Below are positions 29,204-37,597 of a stretch of 64,000 nucleotides of DNA, in pieces; position 1 is the stretch's first letter, and every line of letters begins with the position of its first letter. Made by a program: the position numbers and the translations under genes. The stretch comes from Mycolicibacterium psychrotolerans (GTDB lineage Bacteria; Actinomycetota; Actinomycetes; Mycobacteriales; Mycobacteriaceae). The stretch is from the NCBI RefSeq assembly GCF_010729305.1, contig NZ_AP022574.1, positions 3,534,001-3,598,000 of the forward strand, written 5' to 3'. The notes beneath the pieces are model-generated. The model was not told the DNA's origin. It made no database searches and saw only the letters and a list, made by a program, of their open reading frames with translations.

Positions 29204-29640
29204 CACCCGCTGAACGCGCCATCGACGTGTTGCTCATCGAGGACGACCCGGGAGACGAGCTGATCACCCGGGAAGCCTTCGAGCACAACAAGATCAAAAA
29301 CAATCTGCACGTCGCACACGACGGCGAGGAGGGCCTGGACTTCCTCTACAAGAGGGGACAGTACGAGGGGGCGCCCCGGCCGGACCTGGTGCTGCTCGAC
29401 CTGAACCTGCCCAAGTACGACGGGCGCCAGCTGCTCGAGACCATCAAGTCCGACCCGGACCTGAGCCACATCCCGGTCGTCGTGCTGACCACCTCCTCGG
29501 CCGAGGAGGACATCCTGCGCAGCTACAAGCTGCACGCCAACGCGTACGTGACCAAGCCCGTCGACCTCGATCAGTTCATGAACGCTGTCCGCCAGATCGA
29601 CGAGTTCTTCGTGCAGGTGGTCCGGCTGCCGCAGTTCTGA
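29200..29640 (+). CDS. Single-domain response regulator (Rcp1/CheY-like)
   Basis: 146 residues, receiver only. VLLIEDDPGDELITREAF, LVLLDLNLPKYDGRQLL (phospho-acceptor Asp67), VVLTTSSAEEDI and AYVTKPVDLDQF are complete. The form is that of Rcp1, the partner of phytochrome-type kinases. It lacks an output domain and so may relay phosphate or compete for it. The ATG overlaps the kinase TGA (ATGA). Confidence 0.92.
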   Translation: MTPAERAIDVLLIEDDPGDELITREAFEHNKIKNNLHVAHDGEEGLDFLYKRGQYEGAPRPDLVLLDLNLPKYDGRQLLETIKSDPDLSHIPVVVLTTSSAEEDILRSYKLHANAYVTKPVDLDQFMNAVRQIDEFFVQVVRLPQF

Positions 29641-29641
29641 G

Positions 29642-30775
29642 GTGGACCTCCCGCGCCCCGACACCGCGACGGCGCACCTCGCCGACGTGACGCCGTCGGT
29701 GCTGGCCGCGATGGGGGTCGCGGGCTTCGAGCCGCGCATCGCGCTGCCCTACGACGTCGGCGGGGCGTGTGTGCTGCTGGTCGACGGTCTGGGGGCCGAT
29801 CTGCTCGACGCGCACACCGCCGACGCCCCCTTCCTGGCCGGTCTCCGGGGCCGCACGTTGCACGTCGGGTTCCCCTCGACGACGGCGGCGGGGCTGGCGG
29901 CGGTCGGCACCGGGTGCCGTTCCGGCGAGCACGCCATGGTGGGGATGTCATTCCGGCTGCCCGAGGTGGGCGTGCTCAACGCGCTGCGGTGGCGTCCGCA
30001 CCCGTGGGGTGACGATCTGCGCGACCGGGCCGTGCCGGAGCAGGTGCAGCCGCTTGCCACGGTGTTCGAGCGGGCCGGCTCGGCGGGGGTGGCGGTCAGC
30101 GTGATCTCGGCCGCGGAGTTCGCCGGTTCGGGCCTGACACGGGCGGTGCTCCGCGGCGGCCGGTACGTCGGCGTCCACGCGATCGGGGACCTCGTCGCGG
30201 CGATCGGGACGACCATCGCCGAACGCGGCTTCTGTTACGCCTACCACGCTGACCTGGATCTGGTCGGTCATCTTCACGGGCCGGGATCGGACGCGTGGCG
30301 GATGCAGTTGCGGCAGGTGGATCTGCTGGTGGAGTCCATCGCCGACGCCCTGCCGCGGGGCGGGCTGCTGGCCGTGGTCGCCGATCACGGCATGGTGTCG
30401 CTCGGAGAGGACGTGGTGGACGCCGACGCCGCACCGCCCCTGCAGGACGGGGTCGTCGCCCTCGGCGGCGAGGTACGGGCGCGGCACGTCTACACCCGCG
30501 CCGGCGCGAGGGCCGACGTGCTGGCCACCTGGCGGGAGTTCCTCGGGCCGCGGGCGTGGGTGGTGACGCGCGAGGAGGCAGTCGGGGCCGGCTGGTTCGG
30601 TGAGCGGGTCACCGACGACGCCAGGTCGCGTATCGGCGACATCGTGGTGGCTGCGCGCGGATCGTCGGGGGTGCTGCGCCGAACCGCCGAACCGGTCGAA
30701 TCGTCACTGGTCGGTCAGCACGGGTCGCTGACGTCGGCCGAGCAGCACGTCCCGCTGCTGCTGGCTCACCGATGA
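29642..30775 (+). CDS. Alkaline-phosphatase-superfamily phosphodiesterase
   Basis: 377 residues from GTG, one base after the regulator's stop. GACVLLVDGLGADLLDAH is the N-terminal metal site, FPSTTAAGLAAVGTG the active-site Thr region, YAYHADLDLVGHLHGPGSDAW the second metal site, and LLAVVADHGMVSL the third. This is the nucleotide pyrophosphatase/phosphodiesterase (type I PDE) layout. No signal peptide, so cytoplasmic. Its place at the end of the signalling operon may be transcriptional only. Confidence 0.83.
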   Translation: MDLPRPDTATAHLADVTPSVLAAMGVAGFEPRIALPYDVGGACVLLVDGLGADLLDAHTADAPFLAGLRGRTLHVGFPSTTAAGLAAVGTGCRSGEHAMVGMSFRLPEVGVLNALRWRPHPWGDDLRDRAVPEQVQPLATVFERAGSAGVAVSVISAAEFAGSGLTRAVLRGGRYVGVHAIGDLVAAIGTTIAERGFCYAYHADLDLVGHLHGPGSDAWRMQLRQVDLLVESIADALPRGGLLAVVADHGMVSLGEDVVDADAAPPLQDGVVALGGEVRARHVYTRAGARADVLATWREFLGPRAWVVTREEAVGAGWFGERVTDDARSRIGDIVVAARGSSGVLRRTAEPVESSLVGQHGSLTSAEQHVPLLLAHR

Positions 30776-30939
30776 GGCCAAAAGTTCCTGTGCTGCAGCA
30801 GCTTTGCTCGGATCTGATCGCTTTCTGAATCGATCTCTCGCACAATAACTTTCGTGACGTTCAACGCGCTTACGCGCGGATTGTGCCCGCCATCACAGAT
30901 TTTGGTCGTATTAGAGACCCTCTGCTAGCGTCCGGCCGC

Positions 30940-31530
30940 ATGTATGAACTCGCCACACTCTTGACGCTCGTCAACCAAGTGTCGGGAACGCCGTACATCT
31001 CCGGCGGTGACTCCCCGACCGGGACCGACTGCTCCGGGCTTGTGTCGTGGGTCACCAACGCCGCGACCGGCAGGCCGGTCTACGGCGATCGGTTCAACAC
31101 CGGGAACATCGAGGGCGCACTGCGCGCCCGGGGATTCCAGTACGGGACCCAGCCCGGGGCGCTGGTGGTCGGCTGGAACCGCGGCCACACCGCGGTGACG
31201 CTGCCCGACGGCACCCCGGTGTCGTCCGGAGAAGGCGGAGGCGTGAAGATCGGCGGTGGCGGCGCCTATCAGAGCCAGTTCACCCACCACATGTACCTGC
31301 CCGCGCCTGCGGCCGCCGACGTGCCGCCTCCGGCCGATCCCCTGCTCTCGCCGCCGATGGCTCCCCCGCCACCGCCCGCGCCGATCGTGCTGATGGGCCA
31401 GGAGGCGCCGGCGCCGCCCCCACCCGGGGATCCGCTGCTGCCGCCGCCCCCGCCCCCACCCGGCGATCCGCTGCTGCCGCCGCCCCCACCCGGGGATCCG
31501 CTGCTGCCGCCGCCCCCGCCGGCGGGGTGA
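30940..31530 (+). CDS. NlpC/P60-like protein with C-terminal GDPLLPPPPP repeats
   Basis: 196 residues from ATG 30940 (an upstream ATG at 30883 would add 19 residues). GGDSPTGTDCSGLVSWVTNAATGRPVYGDRF has the NlpC/P60 Cys (Cys31); GWNRGHTAVTLPDG has the His (His83). This short form is found in actinobacteria and their phages. No signal peptide is visible. The last 60 residues are a proline-rich tail with three copies of GDPLLPPPPP. TTGGTC and TAGCGT spaced 18 bp apart just upstream form a possible promoter. Confidence 0.7.
   Translation: MYELATLLTLVNQVSGTPYISGGDSPTGTDCSGLVSWVTNAATGRPVYGDRFNTGNIEGALRARGFQYGTQPGALVVGWNRGHTAVTLPDGTPVSSGEGGGVKIGGGGAYQSQFTHHMYLPAPAAADVPPPADPLLSPPMAPPPPPAPIVLMGQEAPAPPPPGDPLLPPPPPPPGDPLLPPPPPGDPLLPPPPPAG
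31426..31527 (+). repeat. Three tandem in-frame repeats encoding GDPLLPPPPP
   Basis: Units of 36, 30 and 36 bp at 31426, 31462 and 31492, each starting GG(G/C)GATCCGCTGCTGCCG and differing in proline number. They can expand or contract by slippage without breaking the frame. Confidence 0.85.
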
Positions 31531-31554
31531 GCGCCGCGCGCTAGCGTCTTCGCC

Positions 31555-32301
31555 GTGATCGTCCTGCTGCCCCCGTCGGAGACCAAGCGCGCCGGCGGAG
31601 ACGGACCCGCGCTGGCCCTGGAATCGCTGAGCTCGCCGGAACTGCATCCGGTCCGGACCGAACTGATCGACGACCTCGTCGGGCTGGCCGCCGACAGGGA
31701 CGCCAGCCGCACCGCGCTGGGGTTGTCGGCCGGTCAGGATGCGGAGATCGACCGCAACGCGGCCCTGCGCTCGGCGCCGACGATGCCCGCCCTGCACCGC
31801 TACACCGGCGTGCTCTACGACGCGCTGGACGTGGAGTCGCTGCGCGGCGCATCGGCGGCCCGCGCCGCCTCGCGGCTCGCGGTCGTGTCGGCGCTGTTCG
31901 GGCTCGTCCGCGCCGACGATCCGATCCCGGCCTACCGGCTCTCCGCGAGCTCGCGCCTCCCCGGTCGTCCCACGCTGGCCGCGCGCTGGCGGCCGGCACT
32001 GGAGCCCGTGCTCAGCGGGCTGGCCGCGCGCGAACTCGTCGTCGACCTGCGCTCGGGCTCCTACGCGGGATTGGGCAAGATGCCCGGCGCCGTCACCGTC
32101 GAGGTCGTCGCCGAACACGCGGACGGTCGTCGCACCGTGGTCAGTCACTTCAACAAGGCGCACAAGGGACGGCTGGCGCGCGCGCTGGCCGCCACCCGGT
32201 CGGAGCCGTCGGATGCGGCCGCAGTCGCCGGGGTCGCGCGGCGCGCGGGCATGCGCGTCGAGCGGCAGAGCGACCACCTCACCGTCGTCGTCTCCGCGTG
32301 A
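31555..32301 (+). CDS. yaaA: Peroxide stress protein YaaA
   Basis: 248 residues from GTG. MIVLLPPSETKR, RYTGVLYDALD, SALFGLVRADDPIPAYRLSAS, LVVDLRSGSYAGLGK and SHFNKAHKGRLARAL are the YaaA/DUF328 signature. In E. coli YaaA limits free iron during peroxide stress and binds DNA. It lies 24 bases after the NlpC-like gene. Confidence 0.9.
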   Translation: MIVLLPPSETKRAGGDGPALALESLSSPELHPVRTELIDDLVGLAADRDASRTALGLSAGQDAEIDRNAALRSAPTMPALHRYTGVLYDALDVESLRGASAARAASRLAVVSALFGLVRADDPIPAYRLSASSRLPGRPTLAARWRPALEPVLSGLAARELVVDLRSGSYAGLGKMPGAVTVEVVAEHADGRRTVVSHFNKAHKGRLARALAATRSEPSDAAAVAGVARRAGMRVERQSDHLTVVVSA

Positions 32302-32345
32302 ACGGCCTCGAACACGACGAAATGGCTTGGCGCACTTGAAAAACA

Positions 32346-32369
32346 TCGCCCAAACGTTGGTTTGGGCGA
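32346..32369. terminator. Bidirectional terminator hairpin
   Basis: TCGCCCAAAC and GTTTGGGCGA pair perfectly around a GTTG loop, between convergent genes. A-rich bases on one side and T-rich on the other side (as read in each direction) favour function in both directions. Confidence 0.75.
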
Positions 32370-32375
32370 AAAGGT

Positions 32376-32870
32376 CTACAGAGAAGCGATGAAGTCCGTC
32401 GAGTAGAACTCCTCCGGCTGCTGGCTGTTGGCCGCGGGCCGGGTCAGCGACAACCACGCCCCCGTTGCGCCGGGCATGATCGGCCCGCGCACGGTCACGG
32501 CGCCCGCGCCCGCTCCGTCGGTGAACAGCACCGCCGACGCCACCCCGGGAGCCCCCGCCCCGCACCCCGCCGCCGACGTCCGCGGTATCTGGATCAGCCG
32601 GAGGTCGTAGCGGGTGTTGGGCACGCCGGTGAAGAACGCCACGTCGGCGAGGACCTCACCTCCCTGGACCCGCAGCAGTGCGGTGGGCCGGCCGTAGTAG
32701 GAGCCGCCGACGTACTTCACCTGGCTGAAATCGCAGCGGCGCAGCTTCTCGGCGAGCGGCATGACGACCCCCGCGCTCTCCGCGGACGCCGCGCCGGCGC
32801 CAGCCAGCATCGGTCCGGTCGCGATCAGCAGCGCCGTGGCGGTCACCGCGGCGCGGGCGATTCGGCGCAT
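32376..32870 (-). CDS. Secreted protein of unknown function
   Basis: 164 residues from ATG 32870 (AGAGGA 8 bases upstream). Signal peptide to about residue 31 (AGAASA). The mature part has Cys in RRCDFSQ and AGCGAG, which could form a disulphide, and beta-strand-rich sequence. Mycobacteria carry several enduracididine-like or Rv-type secreted proteins of this form; I do not know the function. Confidence 0.72.
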   Translation of the reverse strand: MRRIARAAVTATALLIATGPMLAGAGAASAESAGVVMPLAEKLRRCDFSQVKYVGGSYYGRPTALLRVQGGEVLADVAFFTGVPNTRYDLRLIQIPRTSAAGCGAGAPGVASAVLFTDGAGAGAVTVRGPIMPGATGAWLSLTRPAANSQQPEEFYSTDFIASL

Positions 32871-32990
32871 GGATCCGTCCTCTCCGGGATCGGGGCAATC
32901 GACAGTGCCGTCAAGGTTAGTGGGTCTCATCATCGGCTGCCGCATCAGGGCGTTGACGGTCACCCGCGCGGGAGGTGACACTGTCGGCCG

Positions 32991-33230
32991 ATGTCGACAC
33001 TGTGGGTCTACCTGCGCATCCAGCTCATGACGTTGGTGTGCGGGATCGTCGGGCCCATCTTCCTGTTCGTCTACTTCGCCGCGCAGCCCGACACCACCAT
33101 CCGCTGGATGTACTGGTGGGGCCTGCTGATCACGGTCGCCGACATCCTCGTCGCGCTCGCGATCACCGACTCGCTGACCCGCCGGAACCGCGAGGCGGCC
33201 CCCCGACGCACCGGACAGGACGCACGGTGA
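32991..33230 (+). CDS. Small membrane protein, unknown function
   Basis: 79 residues with two membrane helices (residues 8-30 and 40-60) and a basic, Arg-rich C-terminus. GGAGG lies about 20 bases upstream. The stop overlaps the GTG of the next gene (GTGA), so the two membrane proteins are probably made together. Confidence 0.68.
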   Translation: MSTLWVYLRIQLMTLVCGIVGPIFLFVYFAAQPDTTIRWMYWWGLLITVADILVALAITDSLTRRNREAAPRRTGQDAR

Positions 33231-33583
33231 CCTACTACCCGACGCCGCGCCCACCGGCACCGCGCTCCGGGGCCGACGTGGCGATCTCCATCGTGGTCCT
33301 GGTGCTCACCGCGGTGATGGGCGCCGTCGCGGCGTTTCTCGGCGTGTTCTCGCTGGCATTCCTCGATCACTGTCCACCCGAGACGTGCAGCGTCGATGGC
33401 GCGGTCAGCGCGGTGTTCACGGCGCTGATGGTCGCCGCCGGCGTGGGCGTGACCGGGCTGGTGCTCACCGTCGTGGCGCTGGTCCGGCGTGCCACCGCGT
33501 GGCCGTATGCGCTCGGCACGTTCGCGCTGTGCGCGCTGACCCTGTTCCTCGGCGTGCTCGGCTACGGCGCTGCTGTGGGCTGA
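33227..33583 (+). CDS. Small membrane protein with proline-rich N-terminus
   Basis: 118 residues from GTG 33227. A short TYYPTPRPPAPRSG start is followed by three hydrophobic segments (about residues 19-45, 63-87, 93-116) and a two-cysteine loop (DHCPPETCSVDG). No family recognised. Coupled to the gene upstream by a 4-base overlap. Confidence 0.68.
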   Translation: MTYYPTPRPPAPRSGADVAISIVVLVLTAVMGAVAAFLGVFSLAFLDHCPPETCSVDGAVSAVFTALMVAAGVGVTGLVLTVVALVRRATAWPYALGTFALCALTLFLGVLGYGAAVG

Positions 33584-33631
33584 CCCGCGGCGGAGTTGCC
33601 GCGACGTGCCGCGCCCGCGATGATCCGCGTC

Positions 33632-35098
33632 ATGGACTCACGCACGGCGTTCGAACTCGCCGACCTCGACGCGCTCGGTCAGGCCGAGCTGGCCGCCGCC
33701 GGCGAGGTGAGCGCCACCGAGCTGCTCGACGCCGCGATCGTGCGGTTGGAGGCCGGCCGCGCGCTCAACGCGGTGATCGCCGACCTGCTCGACCGCGGTC
33801 GGGCCGATGCCGCCGCCCTGGACGCCTCCGGCGCACTGCGAACCGGGGCGAACGGTCCCCTGGCCGGGGTGCCCTTCCTGCTCAAGGATCTGGGCGCCTC
33901 GCTGGCCGGCGCACCCGAGGCGATGGGATCGCGCGCGCTGCGCACCCACGTCGCCGAGCAGACGGCGTGGATCGTCGAGCGCTATCTGGACGCGGGTCTG
34001 GTGATCTTCGGCAAGACGAACACCCCGGAATGGGGCAACCACTGCACCACCGAGCCGTCGCTGTTCGGCCCGACCGTCAACCCGTGGTCGCCGGACATCA
34101 CCCCCGGCGGGTCCAGCGGCGGCTCGGCCGCGGCGGTGGCCGCCGGGATCGTGCCTGCCGCGTCGGGCGGAGACGGCACCGGCTCTATCCGGGTTCCCGC
34201 GGCGTGCTGTGGGCTGGTGGGGCTTAAGCCGCGACGGGCCCGCACGTCGTTCGGGCCCGCCGCCGGGCACGGGCTGGAAGGCCTGGTCAACGAGCATGCG
34301 CTGACCCGGACGGTGCGCGACAGCGCCGCCCTCCTCGACGCGGTCACCGGGGCCGGTGTCGGCGACCCCTACTCGGCCCCGCTGCCCGGCGAGCCGTTCC
34401 TGCGCGCCATCGAGACCCCGCCGTCGCCGCAACGCATCCTGCTGGCCACGTCGTCGCCGTTCCCCGCGCCGGTCACCGATCCCGCCGTGGTCGCCGCGGT
34501 CGAGCACACCGCGGCCACGCTCGCCGACCTCGGCCACCTGATCGAGCCGGGCGCCCCGACCATCGACGCCGACGCCTTGGCCGACGCCATCGCCGTCCTC
34601 CACACCGTCAGCAACGCCGCGCTGTTCGCCCTGGCCCGGGAACACCTGGGCCGGGACCCGCACGAGGACGAGTTCGAGCCGAGCAGCTGGGTGATGATGC
34701 GCGAAGGGTTCACCACGACGGGCGTCGCCTACGCCGACGCCATCGCGGCGGTGGACGCCCAGACCCGCCGCTTCGCGGCGCAGATGACCGGTCATGACGT
34801 GCTGCTGGTTCCGACCCTGCTGACCTCGCCGCCGCCCTTCGGACTGCTCGACCAGCCGCGCGGCACCACCCGGGCGTTCTTCGACGTCGAGTTCGCCACC
34901 ACCGGATGGACGTCGCTGGCCAACGTGACCGGATGGGCGGCGGTGTCGCTGCCGCTCGGCGTCACCTCCGACGGCCTGCCGATCGGCGTCCAGCTGATGG
35001 CGCCCGACGAGGCGATCCTGCTCAGACTCGCCGCGCAACTTGAAACCGCCCTGCCGTGGGCCGGCCGGCGGCCGCCGGGGTGGGTCGGTCGGAACTGA
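33632..35098 (+). CDS. Amidase (amidase signature family)
   Basis: 488 residues. The Ser-Ser-Lys triad is visible as FLLKDLG (Lys), GGSSGGSAAAVAAG (nucleophile region) and GTGSIRVPAACCGLVGLKP (cis-Ser). Members hydrolyse small amides, or acyl-amides in the case of GatA. Not GatA, because it lacks GatB/GatC neighbours and the C-terminal GatA features. Substrate unknown. The alpha/beta hydrolase gene follows after 35 bases. Confidence 0.87.
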   Translation: MDSRTAFELADLDALGQAELAAAGEVSATELLDAAIVRLEAGRALNAVIADLLDRGRADAAALDASGALRTGANGPLAGVPFLLKDLGASLAGAPEAMGSRALRTHVAEQTAWIVERYLDAGLVIFGKTNTPEWGNHCTTEPSLFGPTVNPWSPDITPGGSSGGSAAAVAAGIVPAASGGDGTGSIRVPAACCGLVGLKPRRARTSFGPAAGHGLEGLVNEHALTRTVRDSAALLDAVTGAGVGDPYSAPLPGEPFLRAIETPPSPQRILLATSSPFPAPVTDPAVVAAVEHTAATLADLGHLIEPGAPTIDADALADAIAVLHTVSNAALFALAREHLGRDPHEDEFEPSSWVMMREGFTTTGVAYADAIAAVDAQTRRFAAQMTGHDVLLVPTLLTSPPPFGLLDQPRGTTRAFFDVEFATTGWTSLANVTGWAAVSLPLGVTSDGLPIGVQLMAPDEAILLRLAAQLETALPWAGRRPPGWVGRN

Positions 35099-35133
35099 CG
35101 GCGACGAGACACCCGCATGCGAGACTGTCGCGC

Positions 35134-36051
35134 ATGGCTCTCGACATCGCCCGTCCCAAGCTCGAAGGCAACGTCGCCGTGGGCGCGCATCGCCGCATCG
35201 GGTTCGCCGAGTTCGGCGATCCGCAGGGGCGGCCGATCTTCTGGCTGCACGGCACGCCCGGCGGGCGGCGCCAGATCCCGGTCGAGGCCCGGCTGTACGC
35301 GGAGAACAACGGGATCCGGCTGATCGGCGTCGACCGGCCGGGCATCGGGTCGTCCACCCCACACGCCTATGGGCGGGTGATCGACTTCGCCGAGGACCTC
35401 GAGGCCATCGCCGATGTGCTGGGCATCGGAAAGATGGTGATCATCGGACTGTCCGGCGGCGGTCCCTACACGCTGGGCGCCGCGGCGGCCATGCCCGAAC
35501 GCGTCGTCGCGGTCGGCGTGCTCGGCGGTGTCGCCCCGACGCAGGGGGCCGACGCGATCGGCGGCGGCATCATGGGCAAGGTCGGTGTGCCGGTGGCGCC
35601 GGTGCTCGAGCACGTCGGCAGCTCGCTGAGCATGGTCGCCACCGGGCTGATCCGGCTGATCAAGCCGATCGCCGAACCGGCGCTGTACCTGTATGCCGGG
35701 ATCTCCCCCGCCGGTGACCGCCGGCTGCTGGTCCGTCCGGAGTTCAAGGCGATGTTCCTCGACGATCTGCTCAACGGCAGCCGCAAGCAGCTCGCGGCCC
35801 CGTTCGCCGATGTCGTGGTGTTCGCCAGGGACTGGGGTTTCCGGCTGGACGAGGTCAAGGTGCCGGTGCGCTGGTGGCATGGCGACAGGGACCACATCGT
35901 GCCGTTCGCGCACGGCCGGCATGTGGTGTCGATGCTGCCCGACGCCGAGCTGTACACGCTCTCCGGCGAAAGCCACCTCGGCGGGCTCGGGCAGGCCGAG
36001 GCGATCATGGAGGCGATGACGCAGCTGTGGGACGCCGGCGGCGAACGCTGA
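35134..36051 (+). CDS. Alpha/beta hydrolase
   Basis: 305 residues. FWLHGTPGGRRQIP supplies the oxyanion hole, GLSGGGPYTLGAAAAMP the nucleophile (Gly-Leu-Ser-Gly-Gly), HGDRDHIVPFAHG the acid, and SGESHLGG the histidine. The cap region is longer than in the hydrolase at 9107. It may work with the amidase before it. Stop abuts the convergent small gene. Confidence 0.85.
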   Translation: MALDIARPKLEGNVAVGAHRRIGFAEFGDPQGRPIFWLHGTPGGRRQIPVEARLYAENNGIRLIGVDRPGIGSSTPHAYGRVIDFAEDLEAIADVLGIGKMVIIGLSGGGPYTLGAAAAMPERVVAVGVLGGVAPTQGADAIGGGIMGKVGVPVAPVLEHVGSSLSMVATGLIRLIKPIAEPALYLYAGISPAGDRRLLVRPEFKAMFLDDLLNGSRKQLAAPFADVVVFARDWGFRLDEVKVPVRWWHGDRDHIVPFAHGRHVVSMLPDAELYTLSGESHLGGLGQAEAIMEAMTQLWDAGGER

Positions 36052-36285
36052 TCAGCGGCGCAGCCAGGCCTGCACCGTCGGGAGTTCCCGGCTGTAGGAC
36101 TGCAGGAAGTCGTCGTGGAACAGGGTGCCGCCGCTGATCGCGCTGTCGCCCTGCCACACCACGTGCACCCGGACGGTGCCCTTCTCGAAGTAGTCGTTGC
36201 GCTCGGCGGTGCGGTGCGTCCAGCCCGTCTGCTCGGCCAGTGCCGAGAACGCCTGCCGCTCGTCGGTGTCAACCATGTCCCACAC
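36052..36285 (-). CDS. Small conserved protein, unknown function
   Basis: 77 residues (an internal ATG at 36276 would give 74). FEKGTVRVHVVWQGDSAISGGTLFHDDFLQSYSRELPTVQAWL suggests a small beta-sheet domain; mycobacteria have similar short proteins. Only one base separates it from the cinA stop, so it is the last gene of the GH2-cinA transcript. Confidence 0.65.
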   Translation of the reverse strand: MWDMVDTDERQAFSALAEQTGWTHRTAERNDYFEKGTVRVHVVWQGDSAISGGTLFHDDFLQSYSRELPTVQAWLRR

Positions 36286-36286
36286 C

Positions 36287-37579
36287 CTAGCGGTGCCCGG
36301 TCAGTGCCCGGCGCAACAGATGCATCGCGACCGTCGTGGACCGCTCCCGCACATCGGAGCGATTGCCGGGCAGCGTCGTCGTCCGGGTGACCGTCGCTCC
36401 GGGATCGGATCCGTCGGTCAGCGCCACCGAGAAGCACACGGTGCCGACCGGTTTGCCCTCGGTGCCGCCGCCGGGTCCGGCGACGCCGGTGATCGCGATC
36501 GCGGTGTCGGCGTCGAAGCGGGTCAGGGCACCGTGGGCCATCGCCTCGGCCACCGGCTCGGACACCGCGCCGTGCTGGTCGATCAGCGTGGCGTCGACGC
36601 CGAGCAGGTCGGTCTTGGCGGCATTCGCGTACGCCACCACCCCGCCCGCCACGTACGCCGAGGAGCCGGGCCGCTCGGTGAGCCGGGCCGCGAGCAGGCC
36701 CGCCGTGCACGATTCCGCGGTCGCGATCCGGCGGCCCCGCAGCAGGTCGGCGATCTGGTCGTCGATCAGGGCGCCGTCGGTGGAGAAGATCTCGCGGTCG
36801 TGCCGGGCGCGCAGCGCGTCGAGCAGCGCGGTGTACGCCGCGGCGTCCTGCGGTTCGAACCGGGTGACGATCTCCAGTTCGCCGCGGCGCAGGCAGGTGG
36901 TGATCTCGAGGCGGTCGAACCCCGCCACGGACCCCTCGGCGTCGCGCAGCGTCTCGGCCAGACCGGATTCGGGCAGCCCGAACATCCGTACGGTCTCCTG
37001 CCGGTACGGCGTGCGCCCCGCGATCGCGGCCTGCAGGGCGTCGGTGGCCACGGCCGCCTGCCACATGGGCTGCAGTTCGCGCGGCGGACCGGGAAGCACG
37101 ACCACGGTCGGGTGGCCCTCGACGACGACGCCCGGCGCGGTGCCGACCGGGTCGAGGATGACCGCGCCGGCGGGGATCAGCGCCTGCTTGCGGTTGGCGG
37201 CGAGAACCGCCTCGGCGTCCACTCCGGGAAAACGCGCCATCAGCCCGGTGACGATGTCGCCGATCTTTGCTTCCAGGCCCGGGTCGAGCACCAGGTCGCG
37301 CCCGCAGAACCGGGCGACGACCTCGACGGTCATGTCGTCGGCGGTGGGGCCGAGGCCGCCGCTGGTGATGACGAGGTCGAGGTCCTGGTCGGCGAGGAAC
37401 CGCAACTGGGCCTCGATGTCGGCGGGCCGGTCACCGCACAGCGTGATGTGGGAGAGCTCGACGCCCAGCTCGAGGAGTCGGTCCGCCAGATACGGGCCGT
37501 TGGCATCCGCGACCCGTCCGGTGAGGACCTCGGTCCCCGTCACCACGATGCCCGCCCGTGCGCTCACGATTGCCGACAC
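36287..37579 (-). CDS. cinA: CinA family protein (NMN deamidase / damage-inducible)
   Basis: 430 residues. The N-terminal MoaB-like domain has [32 protein letters not shown] and [19 protein letters not shown]; the C-terminal NMN-deamidase-type domain has [16 protein letters not shown] and [16 protein letters not shown]. Both halves are complete, so this is a full-length two-domain CinA. It removes damaged or surplus pyridine nucleotides (NMN to NaMN and ADP-ribose pyrophosphatase activity in homologues). Confidence 0.95.
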   Translation of the reverse strand: MSAIVSARAGIVVTGTEVLTGRVADANGPYLADRLLELGVELSHITLCGDRPADIEAQLRFLADQDLDLVITSGGLGPTADDMTVEVVARFCGRDLVLDPGLEAKIGDIVTGLMARFPGVDAEAVLAANRKQALIPAGAVILDPVGTAPGVVVEGHPTVVVLPGPPRELQPMWQAAVATDALQAAIAGRTPYRQETVRMFGLPESGLAETLRDAEGSVAGFDRLEITTCLRRGELEIVTRFEPQDAAAYTALLDALRARHDREIFSTDGALIDDQIADLLRGRRIATAESCTAGLLAARLTERPGSSAYVAGGVVAYANAAKTDLLGVDATLIDQHGAVSEPVAEAMAHGALTRFDADTAIAITGVAGPGGGTEGKPVGTVCFSVALTDGSDPGATVTRTTTLPGNRSDVRERSTTVAMHLLRRALTGHR

Positions 37580-37597
37580 TACGCACCGGCGCCGCGG

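Noticed and set aside
30776..30939. Small RNA or tRNA gene in the AT-richer gap before the NlpC-like gene
   Set aside because: No cloverleaf, CCA end or strong terminator could be found; a promoter is enough to explain the base composition.
31426..31527. CRISPR array or intergenic repeat array
   Set aside because: The repeats are short, contiguous, in frame with the gene and encode a proline-rich tail; there are no spacers.
33632..35098. GatA subunit of the tRNA amidotransferase
   Set aside because: No GatB or GatC genes nearby, and the sequence outside the amidase core does not follow GatA; a general amidase is more likely.
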